This document shows positions 47,060-58,470 of a DNA stretch of 64,000 nucleotides, piece after piece; within the stretch, counting starts at the first letter, position 1, and each line of letters opens with the position of its first letter. The stretch spans positions 2,723,001 to 2,787,000 of the forward strand of contig NZ_CP126994.1 in NCBI RefSeq assembly GCF_030252425.1. Reading direction: 5' to 3'. The notes beneath the pieces are model-generated. The model was given only the letters and a program-made list of their open reading frames with translations, did no database searches and had not been told where the DNA came from. This DNA is from Acidisoma sp. PAMC 29798 (GTDB taxonomy: Bacteria; Pseudomonadota; Alphaproteobacteria; Acetobacterales; Acetobacteraceae). Both the position numbers and the translations under genes were made by a program.

Positions 47060-49570
47060 TTACCGATCCGGCCATGTGGGCACGTTCCATAGTTCAGTTG
47101 CGTATTCCCGGATGGCCCGGTCCGAGGAGAACCAGCCCATTCCGGCAGTGTTCAAAACGGCCGAGCGCCGCCACTCGGCGGGCTTGCGCCACTTCGCCGC
47201 CACGTCACGCTGACAGGCGTAATAGGCATCGAAATCCGCGCAGACCAGGAAGTAGTCGTGGTAGCGGATCGCCTGGATCAACTCGCGATACCGGCCCGGC
47301 TCGTCCGGGCTGAAATTGCCGTGCTCGACCGCGGTCAGAACCTCGGACAAGACAACTGATTTGGCGATGAAGTCCGAGGAATCAATCGTCTGCCGTCGCC
47401 GCGCATCCACCTCCGCCGCCGTCATTCCGAAGATGAACATATTGTCGTTGCCGACCCGTTCCAGCATTTCGACATTGGCGCCATCCAGCGTGCCGATCGT
47501 CAAAGCACCATTGAGGCCGAGCTTCATATTGCCGGTGCCCGACGCTTCCATACCGGCCGTGGAAATCTGCTCAGACAGATCGGCGGCCGGAATAATGACC
47601 TCCGCAAGGCTGACATTGTAGTTTGGCAGGAACACGACCTTCAGGGCGTCGCGCAGCGTAGGGTCGCTGTTGATGACGCGCGCCACATCATGCGCCAGCT
47701 TGATGATGAGCTTGGCGCGATGGTAGCTCGGCGCCGCCTTGCCTGCGAAGATCTTCACGCGCGGCGTCCAGTCCCGCATCGGCTGCGCGCGGATGGCGTT
47801 ATAGAGCGCGATCGTCTCCAGAATGTTCAGCAACTGCCGCTTGTATTCATGGATGCGCTTGATCTGGATATCGAACATCGCACTGGGATCGAGGCGCACC
47901 TGAAGCTGGTCGCGCACCAACTTGGCCAAGGCCACCTTGTTGTCGGTCTTCACCAGGGCGAAGCGATCCTGGAACGCCGCATCATCGGCGAGCGGCTTGA
48001 GCTTGGTGAACATGGTCTCGTCGTCCAGGATCGTCGGGCCGACGGCATCGACCAGAAGCGCGGTCAGGGCGGGATTGCACTGATACAGCCACCGCCGAAA
48101 GGTGATCCCGTTCGTTTTATTATTGATGCGAGTGGGAAACATTTCATGGAACTCATGAAACACGGTCTGTTTCATGAGTTCGGTATGCAGCGCGGACACG
48201 CCGTTGATGCTGTGCGACCCGAGGAAGGCCAAATGGCCCATGCGCACGCGGCGGCCATGGGTTTCATCGACCAGCGATAGCGTCGATAGCAACGCCGTAT
48301 CCTCGGGGTGCTTCTGCTTCACATTGTCCAGATGCATCACGTTGATCATGTAAATGATCTGCATATGGCGGGGCAGCAGCCGCTCCATCAGCGATACCGG
48401 CCAGCTCTCCAATGCCTCAGGCAGCAAGGTGTGGTTGGTGTAGCAGAAGGTGCGGTTGACGATGTCCCAGGCGGCTTCCCACGGCTTGTTGTGAATATCG
48501 ACGAGGATGCGCATCAGCTCGACCACGGCGATGGACGGATGGGTGTCGTTGAGCTGGATCGCCGCCTTATCCGGCAAACTGTCCAGATCGCCGAAGGATT
48601 TCATGTGGCGGCGAACCATGTCCTGCAAGGACGCCGCGACGAAGAAATATTCCTGCCGCAGGCGCAGCTCCTGCCCGGCCGGCGTCTCATCACTCGGGTA
48701 GAGCACGCGGGAAATGGCTTCCACGCGCGCGCGCTCACTGATCGCGCCGACATGGTCGCCGAGGTTGAAGGCATCGAGGCGAATGGGATCGATCGCCCGC
48801 GCGGACCACAGGCGCAGCGTGTTCACATGCCGCCCGTGCCAGCCGACGATCGGGATGTCATAGGCGATGGCGGAGACGCGCTCGGCGGGGTGCCACACGT
48901 ATTGGACCATCGAATCCGACTGATCCACGGAATCGACCGCGCCGCCGAAACCGATGTCATACGTGATCTCGGCACGCTCGAACTGCCATGGGTTCGCGAG
49001 GGCGAGCCAGTCTTCCGGATATTCTTGTTGAAACCCGTTTTTGACGATCTGGCGGAACAACCCATGGTCGTAGCGGATGCCATAGCCGAAGGCCGGGATC
49101 GCGAGGCTCGACATGCTTTCGAGGTAGCAGGCCGCGAGCCGGCCGAGGCCGCCATTGCCGAGCGCTGCATCCGGCTCCATCGCGCGGATGGCGTTGAAAT
49201 CGACCCCGAGTTCGTCGAGCGCGAGCTTCGCGACCTCATACAGGCCGAGGTTGGAGAGATCGTCCCGCAACTGGCGGCCGATGAGGAATTCGAGGGACAT
49301 GTAATAGACGCGCTTGGCGCCGGAGGCATACGCCTTATCGGTGCTGCGATGCCAGCCATCGACCACCCGATCGCGCACGGCGAGGGCGACGGACACATAC
49401 CAATCACGGTTATTGGCGGCGATCCGGTTTTTGCCGACCTGATAGTAGAGCTTGCGCAGGATGCTCTCGCGCATGGCGACCACTTCGCGCGCCTGAGCCG
49501 CTGCCGGACTCTCATCCTCGGGCACGGTCACCTCGGTTCCTGGGGTCGGCACGGGTTCATCTTCGAGCAT
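47060..49570 (-). CDS. glgP: Glycogen phosphorylase
   Basis: 836 residues, GT35 family. PLP-binding region [25 protein letters not shown] is complete, as is the phosphate/glucose region [16 protein letters not shown]. Releases glucose-1-phosphate from glycogen. First gene of the minus-strand glgP-glgB-glgA1-glgX/malQ operon; divergent from treY across a 273-base region. Confidence 0.97.
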   Translation of the reverse strand: MLEDEPVPTPGTEVTVPEDESPAAAQAREVVAMRESILRKLYYQVGKNRIAANNRDWYVSVALAVRDRVVDGWHRSTDKAYASGAKRVYYMSLEFLIGRQLRDDLSNLGLYEVAKLALDELGVDFNAIRAMEPDAALGNGGLGRLAACYLESMSSLAIPAFGYGIRYDHGLFRQIVKNGFQQEYPEDWLALANPWQFERAEITYDIGFGGAVDSVDQSDSMVQYVWHPAERVSAIAYDIPIVGWHGRHVNTLRLWSARAIDPIRLDAFNLGDHVGAISERARVEAISRVLYPSDETPAGQELRLRQEYFFVAASLQDMVRRHMKSFGDLDSLPDKAAIQLNDTHPSIAVVELMRILVDIHNKPWEAAWDIVNRTFCYTNHTLLPEALESWPVSLMERLLPRHMQIIYMINVMHLDNVKQKHPEDTALLSTLSLVDETHGRRVRMGHLAFLGSHSINGVSALHTELMKQTVFHEFHEMFPTRINNKTNGITFRRWLYQCNPALTALLVDAVGPTILDDETMFTKLKPLADDAAFQDRFALVKTDNKVALAKLVRDQLQVRLDPSAMFDIQIKRIHEYKRQLLNILETIALYNAIRAQPMRDWTPRVKIFAGKAAPSYHRAKLIIKLAHDVARVINSDPTLRDALKVVFLPNYNVSLAEVIIPAADLSEQISTAGMEASGTGNMKLGLNGALTIGTLDGANVEMLERVGNDNMFIFGMTAAEVDARRRQTIDSSDFIAKSVVLSEVLTAVEHGNFSPDEPGRYRELIQAIRYHDYFLVCADFDAYYACQRDVAAKWRKPAEWRRSAVLNTAGMGWFSSDRAIREYATELWNVPTWPDR

Positions 49571-49843
49571 CGTGGACTCTCCTCATGATACGTCAGCCCT
49601 GGAGCCGGTCCGGTGCGACGGTCGGCAACCGGGCGCGGCGGTCGCCGGTCATTTTGTTCGCTGACGATCGCCAAGACCGCAGCTTGCGCACGATAGCGCG
49701 ATATTAAAAGGGGCTTTTGCTGCGGTTGCGTGATGATGCGCGTTCATCGATGCGAAGGGCGCCTGGATCATGGGCGTCGTGCCCCCAGATATGGCGTGCG
49801 TGGGTTTCTCCGCGTTCATCGAGCAAGCAGCGAGTGTCCGCCC
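49571..49843. promoter_or_regulatory. Divergent glgP/treY intergenic region
   Basis: 273 bases without a gene. It contains an AT-richer patch with a small AAAAGGGGCTTTT inverted repeat near 49706-49720 and should hold promoters for both operons, but I cannot place convincing -35/-10 pairs. Confidence 0.35.
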
Positions 49844-52393
49844 ATGGCCGTGCCCTTCCTGGCGACCTACCGGTTTCAATTCCACAAGGACTTCACGTTC
49901 AAGGACGCCGAGGCGCAGGTGCCCTACCTCGCCAAGCTCGGCATCAGCCATCTCTACGCCTCGCCCATCCTGACGTCGCGCGCCGGCTCGACCCATGGCT
50001 ATGACGGCACCGACCCCAGCGTCATCGATCCGGAACTCGGTGGAGAAGACGGCTTCCGCTCCCTCGCGGAGGCCTGCCGCGCCGCCGGCCTGGGCGTCAT
50101 CATCGATATCGTGCCCAACCATCTCGCGGTCGACAGCACCAATCCGCTGTGGATGGAGGCATTGGAATTCGGCGCCTCCGGTCCCGCCGGGGCGGTCTTC
50201 GACATCGACTGGGCGAAGGGACCGGTGATCATCCCGACGCTCGGCCAGACCATGCCGGCGGCCCTCGCGGCCGGAGAGATCACGCTCAAGGCGGATTGGG
50301 AGCAAGGGCGTCTGCTGGCCGCCTATTTTGACAATACCTGGCCACTCCGCCCCGACAGCGTCGCGGCGGTACTGCAAGTGGCGGACGCCGCCGATGAGGG
50401 CACGCTGCATGGCCTTGCGCAGCGTTGGCAACGCCTCGGCGAAAGCCGCACCCTGACGCAGGCGGAAGTCCAGGCGGCCCGCCAAGGGTTGAAGGCCGTT
50501 GGCGAGAAACATCGCGCCCTGATCGAGGCGGCGCTCGCCCGCATGGACATCGGCGCCATCCTGCGACGGCAGCATTGGCGCGCGGTGAATTGGCGCGCCG
50601 AGAGCGACCGACTGACCTATCGCCGCTTCTTCAACATCACCGGCCTGGTCGGCGTGCGCGTCGAGGATCCGGCCGTCTTCGACCTCATCCACGCCGTGCC
50701 CTTCAAGCTGCTGCGCGAAGGGCTGATCGACGGGCTGCGGGTCGATCACGTCGATGGCCTCGCCGATCCCACCGCCTATTGCGCCCGGCTGCGGAAAGAG
50801 GCGGGTCCGCATGCGATTCTGCTCGTCGAGAAGATTCTGGAGCGGGATGAGCCACTGCGGCCTTGGCCGATCACCGGCACCACAGGTTATGAGCGATTGA
50901 ACGATATCAATGGTCTGTTCGTGGACGCTGCCGGCTGGCGCGCCCTCGATGCCTATCTGGTGGAGAAGCGCATCCTCGCCCGCGACCAGGAAAGCCGCCT
51001 CGCAGCCGCGAAATCCTTCATGCTGCGGTCGAGTTTTCTGGGCGAAGTCGAGAAGCTGACCGAACTCGCCGTTGCCATGACGGAGCATGATCTGTCGGGC
51101 GCCGAATTCGGTCCGGCGACGCTGCGGGAAGCGACGCTAGCCTTGCTCATTCGCTTCACCGCCTATCGCAGCTATGGACCGGACAGCGAGACCGACACGG
51201 CCGATCGTGCGCTGTGGCAAACGGCATTGGACCGCGTGAAGGCCGGGGCCAACCCCTGGATCGCCGAGGCAGCGGCCTATCTGGTGCAGAAGCTCGCGGT
51301 GGTCGTGCCCGGCTCGCCGGCGAATGAGTATATGCGCCGCTTCCAGCAACTCAGCGGCCCGGCGATGGCCAAGGGGCTGGAAGACACGGAATTCTACCGC
51401 AGCGTGGCGCTGACATCGGTCAATGAAGTCGGCGGCGACCTTACCCATCCCTGGCGCGATGCGGCCGAGTTCCACGCCATCTATACGGAGCGCGCGCAGG
51501 CGAAGAAGCAGGACCTCATCCCGCTTGCGACGCATGACACCAAACGCGGTCCCGACACGCGGGCGCGAATCAATGCCCTGTCGCATCATGCGGAGGATTG
51601 GGCATCCCGATTTGAGACTTGGCACGCGATGAATGCGCCGCTGCGGGCGGATGACGAACCGGATGCGATCGATGAGTGGCTGATCTACCAGACGCTCATC
51701 GGCACCTGGCCGATCACCACCGAGCGGATGAGCGAATACCTCACCAAGGCAATGCGCGAAGCGAAGCGCAACAGCTTCTGGGACAATCCCAACGAGACTT
51801 ACGAAGCAGCCGTGCAGGAGTTTGCACGCGCCCTGATCGAAGACTCCAGCGCCTCCGCGTTCCGCGCAGAGCTTTCGACCCTTGTCGAAAGCATCGGGCC
51901 TTGGGCGCAGATCGCGTCGATTGCCGCCACCATTCTGCAAATCACGCTGCCTGGCGTGCCCGATATCTATCAGGGGACCGAGTTCTGGGATTTCAGCCTC
52001 GTCGATCCTGACAACCGCCGCCCGGTCGATTACGCCGTGCGCCGCGCCATTCTAGACCACGAGGTGAAGCCCGAATTGAAGACGGACGATGCAGGCTCAG
52101 CCAAGCTGATCGTCACGCATCGTCTTCTGGCCTTGCGACAGGACAAGAAGGCCGTGTTCGAGGGCGGCGACTATACGCCGCTCGATGTCGGCGCAGGCTG
52201 GCTCGGCTTCTCCCGTCGCTCGGGGACCGAGATGCTGACCGTCGCCGTGCCGACACGGCCGCCGGCGGGATCAGCGCCGATCCTGACGGGCCTCGGCACC
52301 TGGCGGGATGTGCTGACCGGCGAAGCCGGCCAGGGCACGCCGCGCATGGATGCGGCCTGGCCGTTCATCGTCGCGGTGACGACCGCGACCTGA
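49844..52393 (+). CDS. treY: Malto-oligosyltrehalose synthase
   Basis: 849 residues, GH13 subfamily. Begins VPFLATYRFQFHKDFTF as typical TreY, has SPILTSRAGSTHGYDG, DIVPNHLA, GLRVDHVDGLADP and THDTKRGPDTRARI. Converts the reducing end of maltodextrin to a trehalose unit. Its usual partner TreZ is not in the window. Located inside the glycogen locus, so it likely draws on glycogen-derived dextrins. Its 3' end overlaps the convergent phosphoesterase gene by 29 bases. Confidence 0.95.
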   Translation: MAVPFLATYRFQFHKDFTFKDAEAQVPYLAKLGISHLYASPILTSRAGSTHGYDGTDPSVIDPELGGEDGFRSLAEACRAAGLGVIIDIVPNHLAVDSTNPLWMEALEFGASGPAGAVFDIDWAKGPVIIPTLGQTMPAALAAGEITLKADWEQGRLLAAYFDNTWPLRPDSVAAVLQVADAADEGTLHGLAQRWQRLGESRTLTQAEVQAARQGLKAVGEKHRALIEAALARMDIGAILRRQHWRAVNWRAESDRLTYRRFFNITGLVGVRVEDPAVFDLIHAVPFKLLREGLIDGLRVDHVDGLADPTAYCARLRKEAGPHAILLVEKILERDEPLRPWPITGTTGYERLNDINGLFVDAAGWRALDAYLVEKRILARDQESRLAAAKSFMLRSSFLGEVEKLTELAVAMTEHDLSGAEFGPATLREATLALLIRFTAYRSYGPDSETDTADRALWQTALDRVKAGANPWIAEAAAYLVQKLAVVVPGSPANEYMRRFQQLSGPAMAKGLEDTEFYRSVALTSVNEVGGDLTHPWRDAAEFHAIYTERAQAKKQDLIPLATHDTKRGPDTRARINALSHHAEDWASRFETWHAMNAPLRADDEPDAIDEWLIYQTLIGTWPITTERMSEYLTKAMREAKRNSFWDNPNETYEAAVQEFARALIEDSSASAFRAELSTLVESIGPWAQIASIAATILQITLPGVPDIYQGTEFWDFSLVDPDNRRPVDYAVRRAILDHEVKPELKTDDAGSAKLIVTHRLLALRQDKKAVFEGGDYTPLDVGAGWLGFSRRSGTEMLTVAVPTRPPAGSAPILTGLGTWRDVLTGEAGQGTPRMDAAWPFIVAVTTAT

Positions 52394-53768
52394 AGCCCAT
52401 CCGCCCACGCCGCACGCCATGGCGGAAATGGGCGGAGACACGGGCGATGGTGCCGAGCACCGTCGCCGCGGTGCCGCTCATGCTGAGCTGAAAGCCCTTC
52501 TTGTGATCTGTCTTGCGCAAGCGGGTGATTTCCTCCGGCGTCGCCATCGACGGCACGAACACGATCCGCTCGGGCCCGAGGTTCAGCGGCGCATCCGGCG
52601 CCAGAGCCGGCAGTAGCGATGGCGCCGCCGCGACCCGCGCGGTCAGCGGCGGGCCGAGGTCGAACAGCTCCTGCACGGTCTTGATGATCGTCGTGTGATC
52701 GAAGGGCGCCCCATCCTCGGGCGGGCGGAGGATGCTTCCGGCCGGGATGAGCGGTGAGACGATCACTGCCGGCACACGGCAGCCGAAGCGGTTGAAGGTG
52801 AAGCCGTCCCCATAAGGGCCGCCGGGCGGTGTCGCGGCTGGCGGCGGCACATGATCATAAGTGCCGCCATGCTCGTCATAGACGATGATGAGCAGCGTCT
52901 TGTCCCAGTTCGGGCCGGCCCGCAGCGCGTTGTAGGTGTCGGCGATAAGCTGCTCGGCATGGATGATATTGGTGGGCGGATGCTGATCGTTCGGCACCTT
53001 GGCGCGAAAGGTACTGACGAAGTAGCGCGGCTCGATGAAGCTGTAGGACGGCAGATCGCCCCTCGCCACGTCCTGCGCGAACTCATGCTCGAACAGCCGG
53101 AAGCTCGGCGTCGGCAGGCGCTTCCATAGATCGGCGAGCAGCGTCGTATTCGGCAGATCGTGGAAATAGACCGCCCAATCCGCACCTTTGTCCGTCATGC
53201 GGTCGAAAAGGCTCGGCATCCGGTAGGGGAAGTGCGGCGGATCGTTGTTGACGTATCCGCCCGCCGTGCCGGTATGGGTGAAGAAGCGGTTGGGCCAGGT
53301 CTGGCAGGGCGCGGAGGCGAACCAGCGGTCCGAGACGCCGAAGGCTTTGGCCAATTGGCTCAAGACCGGCACTTGCTCGGGTGAGAAGCAATGCATGATG
53401 GTCCCGGGCACCGGCACCGCATCATCGGGGCTGCGCGGCTGGCGCATATAGTTATCAACGAAGCCGTCCATTGTCGGCACGCCGCGTCCCTGCCCGTCAG
53501 GCGTCATGCCGGTCGCGCCGAAGAACTGTGCCTCCATGTCATGGAACAGCTCGCCAGGATCGGGGTCGGGTCCACTGGCCGTGGCGCGGCTTAATCCCGG
53601 GTCGTTCCAGACCGGGATCATCGTCACCGTGCCGTCATGATGCCAGGGATTGGCCTCCTGCCCCGTCAGCCCGTCGAAATCGGGCCGGTCCGGATAGAGC
53701 CAGCCCAGCATGGAATCGAAGGACCGGTTTTCGAGCATGAGGACGACGACATGATCGATCAGCGGCAT
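52365..53768 (-). CDS. Phospholipase C/acid phosphatase-family phosphoesterase
   Basis: 467 residues, alkaline-phosphatase-superfamily phosphoesterase (PF04185 type). N-terminal metal/nucleophile motif DHVVVLMLENRSFDSMLG and distal YDEHGGTYDHV are intact. Most relatives are exported by a Tat signal, but this sequence starts directly at the catalytic motif with no signal peptide, so it seems cytosolic or the true start is missed (none seen upstream). The last residues are an arginine-rich tail overlapping treY. Substrate unknown. Confidence 0.85.
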   Translation of the reverse strand: MPLIDHVVVLMLENRSFDSMLGWLYPDRPDFDGLTGQEANPWHHDGTVTMIPVWNDPGLSRATASGPDPDPGELFHDMEAQFFGATGMTPDGQGRGVPTMDGFVDNYMRQPRSPDDAVPVPGTIMHCFSPEQVPVLSQLAKAFGVSDRWFASAPCQTWPNRFFTHTGTAGGYVNNDPPHFPYRMPSLFDRMTDKGADWAVYFHDLPNTTLLADLWKRLPTPSFRLFEHEFAQDVARGDLPSYSFIEPRYFVSTFRAKVPNDQHPPTNIIHAEQLIADTYNALRAGPNWDKTLLIIVYDEHGGTYDHVPPPAATPPGGPYGDGFTFNRFGCRVPAVIVSPLIPAGSILRPPEDGAPFDHTTIIKTVQELFDLGPPLTARVAAAPSLLPALAPDAPLNLGPERIVFVPSMATPEEITRLRKTDHKKGFQLSMSGTAATVLGTIARVSAHFRHGVRRGRMGFRSRSSPRR

Positions 53769-53789
53769 CGTTGATCCTCAAAACCACAA

Positions 53790-53876
53790 CGTCATGGTCT
53801 GCGGAGGCAGACCATCCACGTCTTCCTTGCGGGACGAAGGCAAGTCGTGGATGGCACGCCTTCGCGTGCCATGACG
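53790..53876. repeat. 87-base multibranched palindromic element
   Basis: Outer stem CGTCATGG/CCATGACG, inner stem CCATCCACG/CGTGGATGG, and two side hairpins TCTGC-GGAG-GCAGA and CACGC-CTTC-GCGTG. The nested layout would fold as a cruciform in single-stranded DNA or RNA. It lies between glgA2 and the phosphoesterase gene, both on minus. It resembles a dispersed intergenic element type common in alphaproteobacteria. Confidence 0.75.
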
Positions 53877-53913
53877 AGAGACGTGAAGACGACTCAACCC
53901 AAAGTGATCGTCT

Positions 53914-55362
53914 CTAGCCCAAAACCTGCCGATACATCGACGCGTATCGCGCAGCCGAACGCGCCCAACCCACCTCGCCGGTCATCGCGGCACGCTGCAT
54001 CCGTGCCCAGGTTGGCCGATCGCGCCAGGTCGTCGCCACCCACGCGATGACACGATCGAGCGAGGCGGCATCAGGCGCCGCCATCTGGAATCCGGTCGCG
54101 ACCCCCGCCGACAAAGCCGCCTCATTGGCGTCGATGACCGTATCCGCCAGGCCGCCGACGCGGGTCACGACCGGCAGGCATCCGTAATGCATGGCGCACA
54201 GCTGCGTCAGGCCGCAGGGCTCGAAGCGCGACGGGATCAGCAGCGCATCCGCCCCGGCATAGATCAGATGGGCGAGCGCCTCGTCATAGCCGAGCAGCAA
54301 CCCCATCGCGATCGGCCGGGCCGCCGCCTGAATGGCACGTTCCAACTCCGGCTGACCGGCACCCAGAATGACCAGGGACGCGCCGTGCCGGGCCATTGTA
54401 GGCAGACTGCCAGGCAAAAGGTCCATCCCCTTTTGCCCGGTCAGCCGGCTGACGATGCCGAACAATAAAGCCGCCGGGTCGAGGCCGAATCGCTCGCAGA
54501 GGGCGATCTTGTTGGCGGTGCGCCGTGCCATGGTTTCCGTGCCGAAGGTGCGCGGGATCACGCCATCGGTCGCTGGATTCCACACATCGGTGTCGATGCC
54601 GTTGAGAATACCGATGAGATTTGTGCCGCGTGCCCGCAATACACCGTCTAGACCCATGCCCCCGGCAGGCGTGCAGATTTCCTGCGCATAGCTTGGGGAA
54701 ACGGTCGTCACACGATCGGACAGCAACAGCCCTGCCTTGAGGAAGCTGATGCCGCCGTAAAACTCGACAGCCTCCGGCGTGTAGGACTCCCAGGGCAGGC
54801 CGAGGCTGGGTAGAAGATCGGTCGAAAAGCGACCCTGGAAGGCCAGGTTATGGACGGTGATGACGGAAGGCGGCGCAGTGCCGCCGCTGGTCCAGCCATC
54901 GCCGTAGCGCAGATAGGCCGGCAGCAACCCGGCCTGCCAGTCATGCGCATGCACGACATCGGGCCGCCAATCGCCCAGCAGCCCGCGCCCGATCGCCGCA
55001 CCGACGCGCGCCAAAGCGGCAAAGCGCAGCGCGTTATCGGGCCAGTCCTGGCCGTTCGGCATGGTGTAGGGATTGCCGGCACGACCGAAGAGATGCGGCG
55101 CATCGATGGCCAAGACCGCCGCCGTGCCGACGCCGCCGAAGACGATGGTGGCGGGACCGCCGAACAGATCGTCGATCCGGTGTACAACGGCGGGAGCATG
55201 TAAGCCTGCCAACACCGCCGGATAGCCGGGCAGCAGCGTCGTGACCGTCACATTCTCGGCGGCCAATGCCGACGGCAGCGCACCCACGACATCCGCCAAT
55301 CCCCCGGTCTTGATCAGGGGATAGAATTCGGACGCAACCGCCAGGACGCGCTCACCGCTCAT
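53914..55362 (-). CDS. glgA2: Glycogen synthase, second copy
   Basis: 482 residues, GT5 family, with [28 protein letters not shown] and [19 protein letters not shown] overlaps the glgC stop (ATGA), so it is translated together with ADP-glucose pyrophosphorylase. Same organisation as glgA1 but distinct sequence throughout; probably an old duplication or separate acquisition rather than a recent copy. Confidence 0.96.
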   Translation of the reverse strand: MSGERVLAVASEFYPLIKTGGLADVVGALPSALAAENVTVTTLLPGYPAVLAGLHAPAVVHRIDDLFGGPATIVFGGVGTAAVLAIDAPHLFGRAGNPYTMPNGQDWPDNALRFAALARVGAAIGRGLLGDWRPDVVHAHDWQAGLLPAYLRYGDGWTSGGTAPPSVITVHNLAFQGRFSTDLLPSLGLPWESYTPEAVEFYGGISFLKAGLLLSDRVTTVSPSYAQEICTPAGGMGLDGVLRARGTNLIGILNGIDTDVWNPATDGVIPRTFGTETMARRTANKIALCERFGLDPAALLFGIVSRLTGQKGMDLLPGSLPTMARHGASLVILGAGQPELERAIQAAARPIAMGLLLGYDEALAHLIYAGADALLIPSRFEPCGLTQLCAMHYGCLPVVTRVGGLADTVIDANEAALSAGVATGFQMAAPDAASLDRVIAWVATTWRDRPTWARMQRAAMTGEVGWARSAARYASMYRQVLG

Positions 55363-56627
55363 AGCTTGAGCGCGTCTATCATCGGCTGAGTGACCAGGCA
55401 GATACCGCCTTCCGATCGCCGGAAGCGCTTGGCGTCGAACTCCGGATCCTCGCCGATCACCAGACCCTCGGGGATCTGCACGCCCGCGTCGATGATGCAG
55501 TTCGTGAGATGCGCGTTCCGCGCGATATTCGCGTACGGCAGCACAACCGAGCCTTCCACCGTCGAGAAGGAATTGGCCCGCACACCGGTGAAGAGCAGCG
55601 ACCGACGCACCCGCGAACCCGACACGATGCAACCGCCCGACACCAGGGAGGCGACCGCCTCACCCCGCCGGCTCGACACGTCATGCACAAACTTGGCCGG
55701 CGGCGTCAGCTCGGCATAGGTCCAGATCGGCCAGTTGGAATCGTAAAGATCGAGAGGCGGCACGACATCCGTGAGATCGATATTGGCCTGCCAATAGGCA
55801 TCGAGCGTGCCGACATCGCGCCAATAGGTTTGCGCCTGCGCATCCGACTTCACGCAGGAGTCCGTGAACCGATGGCAGAAGGCGCGGCCATGTTCGACAA
55901 GATAGGGAATGATGTCCTTACCAAAGTCGCGGCTGGAATTGGGGTCCGCCTCGTCTCGGCGCAGCTGGTCGAACAAGAACTGCGTGCGAAAGACATAGAT
56001 GCCCATGCTCGCGAAACTGACATCCGGGTTGCCCGGCATGGTCGGCGGGTCTTTCGGCTTTTCCAGGAAGGAAATAATTCGATCCCCATCGCCTACGCCG
56101 ACCACGCCGAAACCGGACGCTTCCACCTTCGGCACTTCCAGGCAGGCGACCGTCACGTCCGCGTTGTTGTCCTCATGCTGTTGCAGCATGAGCTCGTAAT
56201 CCATCTTATAGACGTGGTCGCCCGCGAGAATGACCAGATGCTCCGGCCGATAGCTTTCGATAATGTCGATGTTCTGGAACACGGCATCGGCGGTGCCCGC
56301 ATACCATTGCGTTTCACTCACGCGCTGGCTGGCGGGCAGGATATCGAAGCTCTCGTTTCGCTCAGGTCGCAGAAAGTCCCAACCGCGCTGCATATGGCGG
56401 ATCAGGCTATGGGCCTTGTATTGGGTTGCCACCGCAATGCGGCGGATGCCCGAGTTCAAAGCATTGGACAGGGCGAAATCGATGATGCGGGATTTGCAGC
56501 CGAAATAGACGGCGGGTTTCGCACGTCGGTCGGTCATTTCCATCAATCGGCTACCGCGACCGCCTGCCAGGACATAGGCCATGGCGGTGCGCGACAGGGG
56601 TGAAATCGGCCTCAGTTTATCGTTCAT
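55359..56627 (-). CDS. glgC: Glucose-1-phosphate adenylyltransferase
   Basis: 422 residues. Makes ADP-glucose, the donor for GlgA. N-terminal nucleotidyltransferase with [22 protein letters not shown] and the substrate segment [12 protein letters not shown]-terminal beta helix binds allosteric effectors. Strong ribosome-binding site GGGAGG seven bases before ATG. Operon with glgA2. Confidence 0.97.
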   Translation of the reverse strand: MNDKLRPISPLSRTAMAYVLAGGRGSRLMEMTDRRAKPAVYFGCKSRIIDFALSNALNSGIRRIAVATQYKAHSLIRHMQRGWDFLRPERNESFDILPASQRVSETQWYAGTADAVFQNIDIIESYRPEHLVILAGDHVYKMDYELMLQQHEDNNADVTVACLEVPKVEASGFGVVGVGDGDRIISFLEKPKDPPTMPGNPDVSFASMGIYVFRTQFLFDQLRRDEADPNSSRDFGKDIIPYLVEHGRAFCHRFTDSCVKSDAQAQTYWRDVGTLDAYWQANIDLTDVVPPLDLYDSNWPIWTYAELTPPAKFVHDVSSRRGEAVASLVSGGCIVSGSRVRRSLLFTGVRANSFSTVEGSVVLPYANIARNAHLTNCIIDAGVQIPEGLVIGEDPEFDAKRFRRSEGGICLVTQPMIDALKL

Positions 56628-56706
56628 TATTGGGCCTCCCTTTAGAAGATCGTAGCCTGAGCGTATTGGGAACAGAAGACCGAATTCGCCTTCTTATCCT
56701 CGCTTT

Positions 56707-57303
56707 TTATGGCTCAGGCGGTTGTCGCGTGCGTCTCAGAATTGTGGTGTCATAGCCGAGCGACCGCGCGCGGCCGATCAGGCTTTCGGCGAGCGCCGCC
56801 CCAGGCACTGGGTCGCGCGTCAAGATCCACAGATACATCCCTGTGGGCTCACCGATGATCGACCACGCATAGTCATCGGCATGGTCCAAAACCCAGTAAT
56901 TGCCGATATAGAATGGGCCGAAAAAGGCGATCTTGAGTTTCGCGCCTTGCGTATTGGGAACCACCTTACCGCGTGCCCGCGCCCAGCGCAGGCGCCCATT
57001 CCGCGCACCTCGGCGCCAGGTGTTGATGACGCTCAATCGGCCGTCCGGCATCAGACGATACTCGGCGGTGACCGCTTCGCACCCGCGCTCGAACCAGGTC
57101 TCGTATCGCGCGAATTCGTACCACAAGCCGAGATAGCGCGGCATCTCGACCGCTTTCGCGGGTTCCGGCACATGCTGATTGCCGACGGGCCTGCGTGGCC
57201 GGCGGCCGAAGACGCTCAGGCCCGCCACAAGCAGTGCCAGAGCGGCAACGCCGAGATGCGGAGGCCTGCGCTGCTGGGTACGGGGCGGTTTTGCAGCGTT
57301 CAT
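56707..57303 (-). CDS. Bacterial lipocalin (Blc-like)
   Basis: 198 residues. An N-terminal basic stretch and a hydrophobic segment (LGVAALALLVAGLSVFG) look like an uncleaved anchor, without a lipobox cysteine at the expected place. The lipocalin signature GLWYEFARYETWFERGC and the later WSIIGEPTGMYLWILTRDP strand are clear. Such proteins carry lipids in the periplasm. ATG at 57303. Confidence 0.85.
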   Translation of the reverse strand: MNAAKPPRTQQRRPPHLGVAALALLVAGLSVFGRRPRRPVGNQHVPEPAKAVEMPRYLGLWYEFARYETWFERGCEAVTAEYRLMPDGRLSVINTWRRGARNGRLRWARARGKVVPNTQGAKLKIAFFGPFYIGNYWVLDHADDYAWSIIGEPTGMYLWILTRDPVPGAALAESLIGRARSLGYDTTILRRTRQPPEP

Positions 57304-57392
57304 CAAACTATGATGGGTGCTGCCGGCCGCACTGTCGATGATCAAGCGACACAATCCGCCGATCCGCTCGCGGCGTCTTGATGGCGATCCGA

Positions 57393-58421
57393 TCAGGCCG
57401 CGCCATAGCGCGCCCATAGCAACCGCGCGGAATCGCCGTCGATGATCAGTCCCCGGATCAAGCCGCTGCGCAGCACACCGTTGATGGCGTCCACCTTCTC
57501 CAACCCGCCGCTCAGCAGCACGACATCGCGCCCCCGCACATCCTCGATCTCAACGGCCAGGGTGCGGCGATTGAGGCTGTGGGAAATGCGCTGACCGTCC
57601 GCTGAGAAGAGCTTGCCGAGCGAGTCGCCAACCGCGCCGGCGGCCCGCGCGCTCTGTAATTCCTCGGCGGAGATCATATTCTGCGTCCGAATGGAGGCGC
57701 CTTCCGTCAATTCGCCGATGCTGACCAGATAGAGCGTCGCGCTATGGGCCAAAGCGAGCGGCGCCGCGACACTGCGCTGGGACATCAGCACGTCCCTATC
57801 CGCTTCCGTATCGGCGATGAAGGGCACGGGCAGGAAATGCCCTTCCCCGCCCGTCCGCGCGGCCAGCGCCTGCACCACTTCAAACGGGTTGGAGGCGGAG
57901 TTGCGCGTCAGCGACCCCATGAGGGAGACGAAGCGCGCTTCCGGATTGCGGACCCCGGCGAGTTGAAGCGCCACCTGCTCCACCGTGCGGCCCCAACTCA
58001 CCCCGATGGTGATCGGCCCCTGAGACAGTTTGCCGCGCAGGAAATTCGCCCCCGCGCTGCCCACGGCACGTCGGCTGATCAGGCTTTGGGCCGCCGCGAC
58101 CAAGGGATCCGCCGTCTCTCCAAACCCGATGGCCGGCGTCGCGAGGCAGAAATCAAGGCCATACTCTTTGGCGATGGCCTGCTCGGCCGCCAGTTCCCGT
58201 GCGCTCTCGTGCTGGATGGTAATGCTGACGAGGCCCTTTTCCCGCGCTTCGGCCAGCAACCGGTTCACCCGGGTGCGATGCAGGCCGAGGCGCGCCGCCG
58301 TCTCCTCCTGGTTGAAGCCGCCCATGTAATAGAGCCAGGCGGTGCGGACGATGAGGGCATCATCCGATTCATGCGACATATTGAGATTGAGGGGAGCAGA
58401 TCGTTGGGGCGCGGCCTTCAT
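57393..58421 (-). CDS. SorC/DeoR-type sugar-responsive transcriptional regulator
   Basis: 342 residues. N-terminal HTH (FNQEETAARLGLHRTRVNRLLAEAREKGLV) followed by the SorC sugar-phosphate-binding domain (GVSWGRTVEQVALQL; ending LSGGLEKVDAINGVLRSGLI). Effector unknown. It stands just downstream of the catabolic operon on the same strand, 49 bases after the flavoprotein gene, and may control it or a sugar pathway. An internal ATG at 58379 (MSHESDD) is an alternative start. Confidence 0.88.
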   Translation of the reverse strand: MKAAPQRSAPLNLNMSHESDDALIVRTAWLYYMGGFNQEETAARLGLHRTRVNRLLAEAREKGLVSITIQHESARELAAEQAIAKEYGLDFCLATPAIGFGETADPLVAAAQSLISRRAVGSAGANFLRGKLSQGPITIGVSWGRTVEQVALQLAGVRNPEARFVSLMGSLTRNSASNPFEVVQALAARTGGEGHFLPVPFIADTEADRDVLMSQRSVAAPLALAHSATLYLVSIGELTEGASIRTQNMISAEELQSARAAGAVGDSLGKLFSADGQRISHSLNRRTLAVEIEDVRGRDVVLLSGGLEKVDAINGVLRSGLIRGLIIDGDSARLLWARYGAA

Positions 58422-58470
58422 TCCCTATGCATCGCAAGAGTCGCGGCGGACGGCAACTGTGCGGGTAATA

